A stretch of 64,000 bases of DNA from an uncultured Arachnia sp. (lineage in GTDB: Bacteria; Actinomycetota; Actinomycetes; Propionibacteriales; Propionibacteriaceae), in the NCBI GenBank assembly GCA_947499145.1, contig CANMNB010000013.1, forward strand, positions 55,275-119,274. The letters are read 5' to 3'. Shown in pieces: positions 18,093 to 25,507 of the stretch; within the stretch, counting starts at the first letter, position 1, and every line of letters starts with the position of its first letter. Position numbers and translations under genes: made by a program. The notes below the pieces were generated by a model. It made no database searches and was not told where the DNA came from. It saw only the letters and a list, made by a program, of their open reading frames with translations.

Positions 18093-19145
18093 TCAGTCGT
18101 ACGGCCAGGCGGCGACGGCGGCGTCGATGGCCTTCCGCGTGCGGGCAGGCAGGTCCGCCACCAGCTCGACGGCGTGGACACCCTTCCGCGACGTCGCCTT
18201 GGCCCACGTCCCGACGACCACGCCGTCGACCAGCACTGCCGGCCGGAAGACGCCGTTCTTGCCCGGCAGCACCGCCTCCATCGCCGCCGGGCTGGCCACG
18301 AGTGCACGGTCCTTGTAGCCCAGGATCCACTCATCGAACGCCGGCACGAGTACTGCACCGACGGCGGCCGGAACGTCGGCGTCGAGCTGCTCGGCCAGCA
18401 TCCACGCCCGCTCACCCGCGACGTCCACCTCCGCCAGGTCCTCAAGGCGGGTCGCGACTCGTCGCATCTGGCCGACGGGCAGGCCGGTCCACCAGGCGAG
18501 GTCCGCCAGCGTCACGGGGGCCCGAGCGGCGACGTAGGAGCGAACGATGTCCGCCAGGGCCGCCTCCGGGTCCGCCGGCGCGGGTAGCTCGGCCGGTACG
18601 AGCAGCTGTTCTTTGCCTTCCGGCGCGAACGGCCCCCACACGAACTCACCGTCTCGCGCCAGGTGCGCCAGGAGGTGGTAGCCGCGTCCACCCTCCGTGG
18701 GAATCCCTGCTGCGTCCCACGTCTCCAGCGCCCCGGCCCTGGTGAGTGCGCGCTCCGGCAGGGCGGCGACCAGCACCTCCCGCGCAGCAGCGAGCGTCGC
18801 GTCGTCCAGCCCCAGCTCGGCCCGGCGGCGGGCGGCTGCCTTGTGGATGCGCTCGGCGGTGAAGTGCAGCAGGGTCGCCAGCACGTCGCGCGTCGTGAGG
18901 AACAGCGTCCCGCGCATCGGCCACGACCGGATGACGTGCCCCTCGTCGACGGCGCGGCGCACGTCGCCCACCGTCGTGCCCGGGGCCGACCTGATGGCAA
19001 TCGCCCGCAGGGCAGCGGGCAGGTTCTGGCCCTGCCAGGCGGCGCCGTGGCGCACGACCTCGGCGGGCGGCAGCTCGGAGCAGGTGAGCAACTGGTGGCG
19101 CAGCCGCAGCCGACGCGCCTGCTCGAGGGTGAACTCGGGGGGCAT
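18093..19145 (-). CDS. Winged-helix DNA-binding protein (HTH_42; AlkZ-related)
   Basis: A 350-residue protein of the winged helix DNA-binding domain family that includes DNA glycosylase AlkZ/YcaQ and relatives. Seen: RLRLRHQLL near the N-terminus, ALRAIAIRSAPGTT, a VIRSWPMRGTLFLTT motif typical of the family, winged-helix-like TLADLAWWTGLPVGQMRR, and C-terminal VLVPAFDEWILGYKDR and VFRPAVLVDGVVVGTWAK. AlkZ-type members unhook interstrand crosslinks, but whether this member keeps the catalytic residues cannot be judged without alignment. ATG 19145 is 7 nt after TAGGGT, which includes the stop of the AlkD-like gene upstream. The pair suggests a base-damage repair unit. Confidence 0.78.
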   Translation of the reverse strand: MPPEFTLEQARRLRLRHQLLTCSELPPAEVVRHGAAWQGQNLPAALRAIAIRSAPGTTVGDVRRAVDEGHVIRSWPMRGTLFLTTRDVLATLLHFTAERIHKAAARRRAELGLDDATLAAAREVLVAALPERALTRAGALETWDAAGIPTEGGRGYHLLAHLARDGEFVWGPFAPEGKEQLLVPAELPAPADPEAALADIVRSYVAARAPVTLADLAWWTGLPVGQMRRVATRLEDLAEVDVAGERAWMLAEQLDADVPAAVGAVLVPAFDEWILGYKDRALVASPAAMEAVLPGKNGVFRPAVLVDGVVVGTWAKATSRKGVHAVELVADLPARTRKAIDAAVAAWPYD

Positions 19146-19152
19146 GGGGCTG

Positions 19153-19158
19153 ACCCTA
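19153..19158 (-). promoter_or_regulatory. -10 box formed from the AlkD-like stop codon
   Basis: Minus strand TAGGGT (19158-19153) starts with the TAG stop (19158-19156) of the upstream gene and ends 7 nt before ATG 19145. Confidence 0.5.
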
Positions 19159-19848
19159 GTTGCCCGCCCGCTCCTGGCGCCGGACCATCTCGCTGATCCA
19201 GACCGGCGCATAGGGCGACGTGCAGTTGGGCGGTGTCGGGTAGTCCTTCAGCACCTGGAGTCGCTCGCCGATGCAGATGGCCCTGTCACGCAGCTCGGCG
19301 TGGTGGATCCCGATCGTTGCCAGAGCGGTGTTCATCGCCCACTGCAGTCGCTCGTCGGCGCCCTTCATCTCTGCCTCGACGACGTCGAGCAGCGCCTCGA
19401 GGTCCAGACCCGCAGGCGCTGTGGCGATCCGTTCGCTCGTCAGCGCCCAGCCCGCTGCTGCAACGGCGGGATTCGCGTCGTCGAGCCATCGCACCCGCAG
19501 TTCCTCCGCGTGGGGCGAGGCCTTGACGAGGTAATTCACCAGCCAGTCCCGGACCTTGTGGGCGCGGGCCTCGCGCAGCATCGCGTCGTACTCGTCGGCC
19601 GAGAAGTCGCGTGGCCGTGAGACGAGGATGGCGAGGAGTCGCGCTGCGGTGTCACCGGTCGCCCAGAGCTCGCGCGCCAGCTCCGGCTGCTTCTTCAGGC
19701 GCTTGGCCACGGCCCGCAGCTTGGTGAGATTGACGCCGTGGTCGTCCCCGTGACGCTCGTTGATCGCGCGCATCCGCGGATCTTCCAGCGTCCTCAGTTC
19801 CGCCATCACGCCGGCGACGGGCGGGGGGCTGGAGCGGGCAGCAGGCAT
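19156..19848 (-). CDS. AlkD-like DNA alkylation repair protein (HEAT-like repeats)
   Basis: A 230-residue all-helical protein of the DNA alkylation repair enzyme family, which wraps damaged DNA with HEAT-like repeats and excises alkylated bases. Family pieces are LARELWATGDTAARLLAILVSRP near residue 60, KASPHAEELRVRWLDDANPAVAAAGWALTSERIA near 105-140, LQWAMNTALATIGIHH near 172, and the C-terminal CTSPYAPVWISEMVRRQ with its conserved Cys, which marks a subgroup distinct from classic AlkD. ATG 19848 is preferred to longer readings because TAGGAT (19861-19856) precedes it by 7 nt. It lies 10 nt upstream of the winged-helix protein. Confidence 0.75.
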   Translation of the reverse strand: MPAARSSPPPVAGVMAELRTLEDPRMRAINERHGDDHGVNLTKLRAVAKRLKKQPELARELWATGDTAARLLAILVSRPRDFSADEYDAMLREARAHKVRDWLVNYLVKASPHAEELRVRWLDDANPAVAAAGWALTSERIATAPAGLDLEALLDVVEAEMKGADERLQWAMNTALATIGIHHAELRDRAICIGERLQVLKDYPTPPNCTSPYAPVWISEMVRRQERAGN

Positions 19849-19855
19849 GCGCGTG

Positions 19856-19861
19856 ATCCTA
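19856..19861 (-). promoter_or_regulatory. -10 box, AlkD-like gene
   Basis: Minus strand TAGGAT, 7 nt before ATG 19848; leaderless. Confidence 0.5.
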
Positions 19862-19895
19862 CGCCCCGGTCTGGACGATGACTCCCTCACGGACG

Positions 19896-19901
19896 TAGGC
19901 T
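19896..19901 (+). promoter_or_regulatory. -10 box, cyclase-like hypothetical
   Basis: TAGGCT, 5 nt before ATG 19907; leaderless and divergent from the AlkD-like gene, with 34 nt between the two -10 boxes. Confidence 0.45.
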
Positions 19902-19906
19902 CTTGC

Positions 19907-20395
19907 ATGGCCCACGACAAGAAGTTGCTGGACTGGATGCGCTCGACGGATCCCGCCCTCGGCTGGCAGGTGGAGCGAGACCTGATGGGGGCGCCGGACG
20001 CGACGTGGCAGGCGACCCGGGACCGCGTCGCCACAGAAGGCATCGGAGCCCGGCTACTCGCACTGCAGGACGACGACGGCCAGTGGTCCGGCGGCGCATT
20101 CTTCCCCACTCGCGCGGACGCACGTGCGCTGAACCATCCCGACGACGGTGACGGCCAGCCCTACGACCATCTGCGGGACGCCGCACTCCACGACGGCCTG
20201 GCCCCCGATCCGCGGGCCGCCGAGGCCGTGGAACTGGTCCGGGCGGCGCGAGGCGAGGACGGTCGGTGGCTCCAGGGGACGCGCTACAAGGGACAGGTGT
20301 GGTTCGAGGTGGACGTGCCCGTCGGGGAACCCTCGCCGTGGCTGACCTTCCACGCGCTGCGGGTCCTGGACTGGTGGGACCAGGAGGCGCTGTGA
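19907..20395 (+). CDS. Short squalene-cyclase/prenyltransferase-like hypothetical protein
   Basis: A 162-residue protein of uncertain function. Its start (LLDWMRSTDPALGWQVERDLMGAP, RVATEGIGARLLALQDDDGQWSGGAFFP) and end (DGRWLQGTRYKGQVWFEVDVPVGEPSPWLTFHALRVLDWW) resemble the two ends of roughly 280-320-residue actinobacterial proteins annotated as squalene cyclase-like (from memory, not aligned). The middle is much shorter and partly unlike them, which suggests an internal deletion. It could be a degraded or minimal version. ATG 19907 is preceded by TAGGCT at 5 nt. A nested inverted-repeat region follows the stop. Confidence 0.55.
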   Translation: MAHDKKLLDWMRSTDPALGWQVERDLMGAPDATWQATRDRVATEGIGARLLALQDDDGQWSGGAFFPTRADARALNHPDDGDGQPYDHLRDAALHDGLAPDPRAAEAVELVRAARGEDGRWLQGTRYKGQVWFEVDVPVGEPSPWLTFHALRVLDWWDQEAL

Positions 20396-20401
20396 GAGTT
20401 T

Positions 20402-20486
20402 GGGCGCCGAGCCGGGAGCGCCTCTCGGCGCGGGGCCGCTCGTAGCGGCGAATGTTGGAGCCCGGGGCTACCGCGGCTCGGCACCC
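20402..20486. terminator. Nested inverted repeats between convergent genes
   Basis: GGGCGCCGAGCCG (20402-20414) pairs with CGGCTCGGCACCC (20474-20486) with one mismatch. Inside, GCGCCGAG (20404-20411) also pairs with CTCGGCGC (20424-20431). CCGCT/AGCGG forms another small hairpin near 20437-20449. The region separates the ends of the cyclase-like gene and the next minus-strand gene. There is no T-run, so terminator function is inferred from position. Confidence 0.4.
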
Positions 20487-20528
20487 AGCGAGACTAGCTG
20501 GCCGAGCGTCCAAACCCAAGCGGTGGGC

Positions 20529-21125
20529 TCAGTCGAGTTTGCCGGCCCGCCACAGCCGGGCGCTCGCGGCGAGGTCGTCGGCGAGCACCATGAGTCGCTC
20601 GGCTCGACGTGTGTCGCCGGTGTGCAGGAAGTCCCGTCCGGCGGAGACGACGCGCGCGAAGGCGGCGGCACGCTCCATGGCGATGCCGAAGTCGCCCTCG
20701 AAGACGCCCCGGAGGATGCTGTCGATGACCGTGCGCACCTCATCGGGCCCGGTTGGGTCCGCCCCCGCGACGGCATGGTTGGGCTCCGAGTAGTGGACGC
20801 CGGCCGCGTACTCGCGGGCAGCCATGTCCAGGTCCGCCAGCGCCCACTCGCGCAGCACATAGAGCCGGTAGAGGACACCGGGCAGGGATCGGGCGGGGCG
20901 CGTGGCCCACAGGTCGGCCAGCGTGGTGATCCCCACCTCATCCACCACCGACATGAGGCGCTGCGTCACCTCCGGGTCGCGCTCCGAACGCCCGACGCCC
21001 AGCAGGACCGCCGCTGTCTCGTGGGCCGCGTGCAGCTCGGCCACCGGGTCGGAGCCCTCCCCCACGGCGTCGAGCATGGCGGAGTCACGCAGGGCGGGGC
21101 GGCGAGGAGTCGGGACGTCGGGCAT
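20529..21125 (-). CDS. Hypothetical protein, 198 residues, mostly helical
   Basis: I do not recognise this protein. It is soluble, largely helical and acidic, without signal peptide, membrane segment or metal motif. Notable stretches are VLYRLYVLREWALADLDMAAREY, a probable amphipathic helix pair, and DFLHTGDTRRAERLMVLADDLAASARLW near the end. It is almost certainly expressed: ATG 21125 lies 6 nt after TAGGCT (21137-21132), and the codon pattern matches its neighbours. It follows the frameshifted serine hydrolase on the same strand but has its own promoter. Confidence 0.65.
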   Translation of the reverse strand: MPDVPTPRRPALRDSAMLDAVGEGSDPVAELHAAHETAAVLLGVGRSERDPEVTQRLMSVVDEVGITTLADLWATRPARSLPGVLYRLYVLREWALADLDMAAREYAAGVHYSEPNHAVAGADPTGPDEVRTVIDSILRGVFEGDFGIAMERAAAFARVVSAGRDFLHTGDTRRAERLMVLADDLAASARLWRAGKLD

Positions 21126-21131
21126 CGTTCC

Positions 21132-21137
21132 AGCCTA
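21132..21137 (-). promoter_or_regulatory. -10 box, 198-residue hypothetical
   Basis: Minus strand TAGGCT, 6 nt before ATG 21125. In the frameshifted reading of the upstream hydrolase its TAG would also be a stop codon; in the original frame the stop is at 21140-21142. Confidence 0.45.
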
Positions 21138-21139
21138 GG

Positions 21140-22235
21140 TCATGCCAGCAGGGGCCAGAAGTGCTCGAACGCCTCGGCGGTGCCCGGTGCCTCGAACGAC
21201 TGGTTGGTGAACAGCGCCACCGACCTCCCGGTGAGGGGGTTGGTGTAGCCGATGGTGCCCAGCCCGCCCGCCCACCCCACCGAGCCGTCGGCGGATCTCA
21301 ACGTGGAACCCGTATCCGCTACCCGGCTCGAGCAATCCGGAGGCGGTCTCTCGCTGCTGGGCCGTGAGCTGGTCGGTCCCCAGCTGGATGGCCGCTCCAC
21401 GGCTGAGCACTGGTGTGCCGCAAGACAGGACCGGGAGGAATCGCAGGTAGTCGGCCACGGTGGAGACCAGCCCACAGGAGAGCGACTCGAACGCCGGTGG
21501 GGTCCGGAAGAGGCCGTCCGGCAGGGTGAGCGCCTCGAGGTTGCCGTCGGCATCGGCTCCGTAGCTGGTGGGCATGCGGTCCGGGTCGCCCACGAAACCC
21601 GTCTGGGTCATCTCGAGCGGCCCGAAGACGTGCTCGTCGAGGAGTTCGGAGAGCGGGCGACCTGTGGCGCGTGCCAGCAGGACGCCCAGGACATCGCTGC
21701 TGTTGTGGCAGCGCCATCGCGTGCCGGGATGGTTCGCGAGCGGGAGTTCGCCGAGCCTGCGCAGGTACTCGTCGTGGCTCATGGGCGGCGGGTACGGCCC
21801 GGGCGAGATCCGCTGCTCCTCCATCGCAGCGGAGAGAGGGCCGGATTCCGCGACCCAGCCGAAGCCGGGTGTCATGGTGAGCAGGTGACGCAAGGTGATG
21901 GCCCTGTCGGCCTCGACCACGTCGTCGAGGGGACAGTCCGGGCGTACCAGGACGCGCGGGTGGGCCAGTTCGGGGAGGTGTCGACCGACGGGTGCGTCCA
22001 GCTCGAGCACGCCCAGTTCCAGCAGCCGCATGGCCAGCACGCCGCCGATCGGCTTCGTGTTGGAGGTGAGAGGGAACTGCGTGTCCTCGGCCATGGCAGC
22101 CCCGCCCAAGGTGGATGCGCCGCCCGCGACGAGGCTGACCTGCCCGTTCTCGGAGATTCCCAGGACGTATCCGACCAGCCTGCCCTCGTCGACGATTCTG
22201 TCCAGGGCCGTTGCGGAAGGCTCGATTCCGTTCAT
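21140..22235 (-). pseudogene. Serine hydrolase of the beta-lactamase/class C family, frameshifted
   Basis: Reading from ATG 22235 gives a beta-lactamase-fold hydrolase with the nucleophile motif FPLTSNTKP (S-x-x-K) near residue 58 and an RWRCHNSSDVLGVLLARATG segment near 190. After GSGYGFHVEIR (about 21290-21297) the continuing frame turns into unrelated Arg/His-rich sequence, while another frame resumes with DGSVGWAGGLGTIGYTNPLTG and ends FEHFWPLLA at 21140. One extra base or two missing bases in ATCCGCCGACGG explains it. The YxN-type tyrosine also seems replaced by Cys. It is a decaying gene or a sequencing error; without the shift it would be about 365 residues. TAGGGT is 6 nt before the start. 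Confidence 0.75.
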
Positions 22236-22241
22236 GGCCCA

Positions 22242-22247
22242 ACCCTA
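22242..22247 (-). promoter_or_regulatory. -10 box, serine hydrolase
   Basis: Minus strand TAGGGT, 6 nt before ATG 22235. Confidence 0.45.
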
Positions 22248-22285
22248 GGTGGCAGGCGGGACGGGAATCAGGATGTGAGCTGTGG

Positions 22286-22358
22286 TGGAGCTAAGGGGAT
22301 TCGAACCCCTGACCTTCTCATTGCGAACGAGACGCGCTACCAACTGCGCCATAGCCCC
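22286..22358 (-). tRNA. tRNA-Ala(CGC)
   Basis: A full cloverleaf is readable. Acceptor GGGGCTA pairs with TAGCTCC, including the G3:U70 wobble that identifies alanine tRNAs. The D arm is GCGC-AGTTGGTA-GCGC, the anticodon stem TCTCG/TGAGA encloses TTCGCAA with anticodon CGC, and the T arm is AGGGG-TTCGAAT-CCCCT. CCA is not encoded. It reads GCG codons. Confidence 0.95.
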
Positions 22359-22371
22359 TCAAGCGAGGGAG

Positions 22372-22377
22372 ATATTA
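22372..22377 (-). promoter_or_regulatory. -10 box of tRNA-Ala
   Basis: TAATAT on the minus strand, 13 nt upstream of the tRNA 5' end, with TTGTGA about 19 nt further upstream as a possible -35. Confidence 0.55.
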
Positions 22378-22412
22378 CCACCCACCCCCGGAGGGATCAC
22401 AAACCGGCGGCG

Positions 22413-23159
22413 TCACTCCCCCACGGCGCGGGGCAGCTCGCGGATCTCGGCGTCGGACGCCTCGGCGACGACCTCCGCCTCGGGCGAGTCCGCCGTCGGG
22501 ATGACGGTTCGCGCCACGACGGGGGCCGAGAGGTCGATGGTCCTGACCGTCCGGGGTACGAGGGGCTGGGAGACGTAGGTGGGGGCGGTCACGGGGATGG
22601 GGTCCCACAGGGCGCCGGTGGTCGAGGGGGCGGACAGGTCGACGCGGATCTCGACGGAGGGCTCCTGCTCGGCGTCGAGATCGATGGTGGTGGTGTCCTC
22701 CTCATCGCCGTAGCCGTCGCGCACCCGCTTGGCACGGGCGTCGAAGCTACGGTGCATCGCGCGGACGCTGAAGCGGGCGACGACGGCGAAGACCAGCAGG
22801 ACCCCCAGCGGGACCAGTCCGGCCCACCACACCAGCACGTCGACGAAGGAGGCGACCCCGAGCCCGAGCGCCGTCACGAGCAGGAACGCCCCGACGCGGG
22901 CCCGCCGCTTCGCCGCGGATCGCGCCACCAGCCGCAACTCGTTGATCTCGGCCTTGCGGCTCAGCGGCGTGGAGACCTCGGTCTCGGCCTCCTCCTGGTA
23001 GTCGATGACGTCGCGACGCAGGATGCGCATGGAGTCGGAGAACCGCTGTATCGGGTCCTCGTCGACGGTGTCGGGCTCATCGCGGTGGGCCGCCAGCCAG
23101 GGCAGCCCGAACGCCAGTGAGACGAGGACAACGACGCTGATGACGATTCCGGCGAGCAC
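22413..23159 (-). CDS. glpR: GLPR/SepX-like divisome membrane protein
   Basis: A 248-residue membrane protein. An N-terminal helix (MLAGIVISVVVLVSLAFGLPWLAA) is followed by a cytosolic stretch with DPIQRFSDSMRILRR, a pair of hydrophobic segments near 90-130, and a long acidic, disordered tail. This topology, and its position just after the gephyrin-like glp gene, matches the GLP receptor GLPR of Corynebacterium and SepX of Streptomyces, which bind GLP/FtsZ and support division and polar growth (established work on those species). No enzymatic motif is present. GTG 23159 lies 6 nt after TACGGT (23171-23166). Identity is by topology and synteny. Confidence 0.72.
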   Translation of the reverse strand: MLAGIVISVVVLVSLAFGLPWLAAHRDEPDTVDEDPIQRFSDSMRILRRDVIDYQEEAETEVSTPLSRKAEINELRLVARSAAKRRARVGAFLLVTALGLGVASFVDVLVWWAGLVPLGVLLVFAVVARFSVRAMHRSFDARAKRVRDGYGDEEDTTTIDLDAEQEPSVEIRVDLSAPSTTGALWDPIPVTAPTYVSQPLVPRTVRTIDLSAPVVARTVIPTADSPEAEVVAEASDAEIRELPRAVGE

Positions 23160-23165
23160 GGCTCC

Positions 23166-23171
23166 ACCGTA
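23166..23171 (-). promoter_or_regulatory. -10 box, glpR
   Basis: Minus strand TACGGT, 6 nt before GTG 23159; leaderless. Confidence 0.45.
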
Positions 23172-23227
23172 AACAACATCGGTGTGATTAGCGCGGGGAC
23201 TCGCCCACGTTCACCCAGTCGAATGGA

Positions 23228-24520
23228 TCAGTCGTCGTCGAGCATCCAGCACATCACGGACTCGCCGGCGCGCACCACCTCGGTGTCCTCGTCCATGACG
23301 ATCAGCGCGTTGCTGCGCGAGAGCTCGGCCATGGCGTGGGGGTCGGTGACCCGCTCGACCGTCCGGACGCGGGCGTCCTGGATGACCTCGCCCCGGAGGA
23401 GGTGCATTTGGCCCTTGACGGAGCGCAGGCCCTTCATGACCATCGCCCTGACAGGCTTCCGCACCGGGTCGGCTCCCATCAGCTTGCGGATGAGTGGCCA
23501 GACGAAGGCGTGGAACGAGACGTAGGCGCTGACAGGGTTGCCGGGCAGCATCACCATGGGGACCCGCTCCTCCCCGATGAGGCCGAACGTCTGGGTGCGG
23601 CCGGGCGACATGGCGACGTTGACCGAGTCCGTCAGCCCGAGCTCTGCCATGGCGTTCGCGACGGCCTCGTAGTCGTCGCGGCTGCCGCCCGTGGTGGAGA
23701 TGAGCAGGTCGGCGCGGATCAGCTGGTCGGTGATGGCGAGCTTGAGCGCCTCCGAATCGTTGCTGTGGAGGGCCACGCGGAAGACCGTGGCGCCCGCGGC
23801 CCGGGCGGCCGCAGCGACCATGAATGAGTTGGCGTCGGTGGTCTGACCGTGGCGGAGGCTGTCCCCCGGGTCCACGAGGTGGTCTCCGGAGGCGACGACG
23901 ACCACGCGCGGGCGGGGACGGACGAGGACCTTGTCGATTCCGGCGCTGGCCAGCATGCCGATGGCACGATCGTTCAGGACCTCGCCCTCGCTGAGCAACC
24001 GCGTCCCGACGGCGAGGTGCTCACCGGCTGCGCGAACGTACTCACCGTCGGCGACGGTCTCCAGCACGGTGAGCCGCCCGTCGTCCTCACGGGCGAACGT
24101 CTCGGGGAGGACCGCGGTGGCACCCTTGGGCAGCACCCCGGCGACGCCCACCCGGGACGCCTGCCCCATCTGGAGCCGCTCGGGATTGTCCACCAGCTCC
24201 AGCACGGCGAACTCGCCGTCGTCGCCCATGAGGTCGCTCACCCGCACGGCGTATCCCTCGACCTTCGCGGTGCTGTTGGGCGGGACGTTGATCATCGAGT
24301 TGATGTCCTCGCACATCACCTGGTCCCACGCCTCGAGGAGTGACATCCCGAAGGGACGAAGCGGCTCGACCAGGCTCAACAGGTAGTCAACGTGGTCCTG
24401 GACCCGGCGCAGTCCGTTCTCGTCCGGCTCGGGTGCTGGCGGCAGGCTGGGGGCCTCCACCTCCTCCTCGACCACGACGTCGTCGACGGGAGCGGGCTTC
24501 CTGCGGGAGAAGAGGGCCAT
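23228..24520 (-). CDS. glp: GLP, gephyrin-like molybdotransferase (MoeA fold)
   Basis: A 430-residue MoeA/gephyrin-E-domain protein. An acidic, low-complexity N-terminus with FSRRKPAPVDDVVVEEEVEAP precedes MoeA-like VPPNSTAKVEGYAV (domain I), LPKGATAVLPET, RPRVVVVASGDHLVDPGD and LISTTGGSRDDYEAV (the molybdopterin-binding TTGG[S/T]xxDY loop), and VPMVMLPGNPVSAYVSFHAFV. In actinobacteria this subfamily binds FtsZ and coordinates division rather than only inserting molybdenum. It lies 68 nt upstream of glpR on the same strand and diverges from fthC. ATG 24520 follows TATCGT by 7 nt; the long upstream extension is not coding. Confidence 0.85.
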   Translation of the reverse strand: MALFSRRKPAPVDDVVVEEEVEAPSLPPAPEPDENGLRRVQDHVDYLLSLVEPLRPFGMSLLEAWDQVMCEDINSMINVPPNSTAKVEGYAVRVSDLMGDDGEFAVLELVDNPERLQMGQASRVGVAGVLPKGATAVLPETFAREDDGRLTVLETVADGEYVRAAGEHLAVGTRLLSEGEVLNDRAIGMLASAGIDKVLVRPRPRVVVVASGDHLVDPGDSLRHGQTTDANSFMVAAAARAAGATVFRVALHSNDSEALKLAITDQLIRADLLISTTGGSRDDYEAVANAMAELGLTDSVNVAMSPGRTQTFGLIGEERVPMVMLPGNPVSAYVSFHAFVWPLIRKLMGADPVRKPVRAMVMKGLRSVKGQMHLLRGEVIQDARVRTVERVTDPHAMAELSRSNALIVMDEDTEVVRAGESVMCWMLDDD

Positions 24521-24526
24521 GGTGCC

Positions 24527-24533
24527 TACGATA
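24527..24533. promoter_or_regulatory. Symmetric bidirectional -10 box (glp / fthC)
   Basis: The sequence CTACGATAG gives TACGAT on the plus strand (24527-24532), 6 nt before fthC ATG 24539, and TATCGT on the minus strand (24533-24528), 7 nt before glp ATG 24520. The two hexamers share five base pairs. Both transcripts would be leaderless. Confidence 0.6.
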
Positions 24534-24538
24534 GTTGA

Positions 24539-25105
24539 ATGCCTAGTGACCCCCGGAAGGACGCGCTGCGGCGCGGCGTGCTGGAACGCCGGGCTGCGCT
24601 CGATGCGGTGATTCGGGCTCGCGAGGACGCGGCCCGAAGCCAGGTCCTGCTCCGGGAGAGTGCCGGGATCGAGGCCATCGCGGCCTACGCCTCCCGCACA
24701 ACGGAACCCAGCACGGAGGCCGTCCTCGATGCGTGGTGGATGCGCGGCGCCAAGGTCCTCCTCCCGCTCCTGCGGCGGGAGCCCGACTGGGCCCGGTACG
24801 ACGGCCCCGGCTCGCTGGAGCCCGGTTGGGCAGGAATCCCGGAACCGCAGGGCCAGTCGCTCGGTGCTGACGCCCTGCTCGACGTCGAGCTCGTGGTGGT
24901 CCCGTGCCTGCTGGTGGACCGGCGCGGGGTCCGGCTGGGCACGGGCGGGGGCTGGTACGACCGCGCGCTGGTGGGGCGGCGTCCGGGGACGCAGGTCTGG
25001 GCGCTGGCCAGGGAGTCGGAGGTGGTGGACGAGCTGCCGCGGGAGCCACACGACGTGCACGTCGACGCCGTGGTGACCGAAGCGGGGTTCCTGCGCTTCA
25101 CGTGA
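24539..25105 (+). CDS. 5-formyltetrahydrofolate cyclo-ligase
   Basis: A 188-residue cytosolic enzyme that uses ATP to convert 5-formyl-THF to 5,10-methenyl-THF, recovering folate for one-carbon transfer. Features include the N-terminal RKDALRRGVLERRAAL helix, LLPLLRREPDW, a VVPCLLVDRRGVRLGTGGGWYDRAL block with the nucleotide-binding GxGGGYYD-like loop, and a C-terminal HDVHVDAVVTE. Length is normal. Start ATG 24539 shares a symmetric promoter with glp. The fthC-galU-glp neighbourhood is conserved in actinobacteria; here galU lies 2 kb away on the other side of fmdB/mscL. Confidence 0.9.
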   Translation: MPSDPRKDALRRGVLERRAALDAVIRAREDAARSQVLLRESAGIEAIAAYASRTTEPSTEAVLDAWWMRGAKVLLPLLRREPDWARYDGPGSLEPGWAGIPEPQGQSLGADALLDVELVVVPCLLVDRRGVRLGTGGGWYDRALVGRRPGTQVWALARESEVVDELPREPHDVHVDAVVTEAGFLRFT

Positions 25106-25142
25106 GGCGATCGCTCCAGTTGGGATCGGCGCGGCGCTGACT

Positions 25143-25148
25143 TATCAT
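25143..25148 (+). promoter_or_regulatory. -10 box, fmdB
   Basis: TATCAT lies about 33 nt upstream of ATG 25181, leaving a short leader with GAAAGCGAG before the start. Confidence 0.4.
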
Positions 25149-25180
25149 GTCAGCGTCCCTCTCGTTGAAAGCGAGCCCGC

Positions 25181-25459
25181 ATGCCCACCTACCAATACCG
25201 TTGCACCTCCTGCGGAGACAACCTCGAGGTTGTCCAGAAGTTCACCGACGCCTCCCTGACGGAATGCCCGTCGTGCGAGGGCGAGCTTCGCAAGGTGTTC
25301 AACGCCGTGGGCGTGGTGTTCAAGGGCTCCGGCTTCTACGCCACGGATTCCCGCTCGGCCTCCACCGCCAGCAAGCCCGCCGCCGCAGCGGCCAGCGCGA
25401 GTACCAGCAGCACCTCGAGCTCCTCTTCCTCCACCGAATCCAAGGCCGCAGCCTCCTGA
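25181..25459 (+). CDS. FmdB-family zinc-ribbon protein
   Basis: A 92-residue small protein. The N-terminus MPTYQYRCTSCGDNLEVVQKF...CPSC is the FmdB/CxxC_CxxC_SSSS regulatory-type zinc ribbon, with two CxxC pairs binding one Zn. GSGFYATDSR follows, as in most members, then an Ala/Ser-rich disordered tail. Function is unknown; members occur across bacteria and are named after a transcriptional regulator of formamidase. It lies between fthC and the SAF protein on the same strand. Confidence 0.85.
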   Translation: MPTYQYRCTSCGDNLEVVQKFTDASLTECPSCEGELRKVFNAVGVVFKGSGFYATDSRSASTASKPAAAAASASTSSTSSSSSSTESKAAAS

Positions 25460-25507
25460 CCTGTGGACGGCTGGTGAACCCCCAGCCGTCAGACACACAG
25501 TGGGGGC

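Noticed and set aside
20529..21125. Possible DNA-binding or thymidine-related function for the 198-residue protein
   Set aside because: No motif supports any function; kept as hypothetical.
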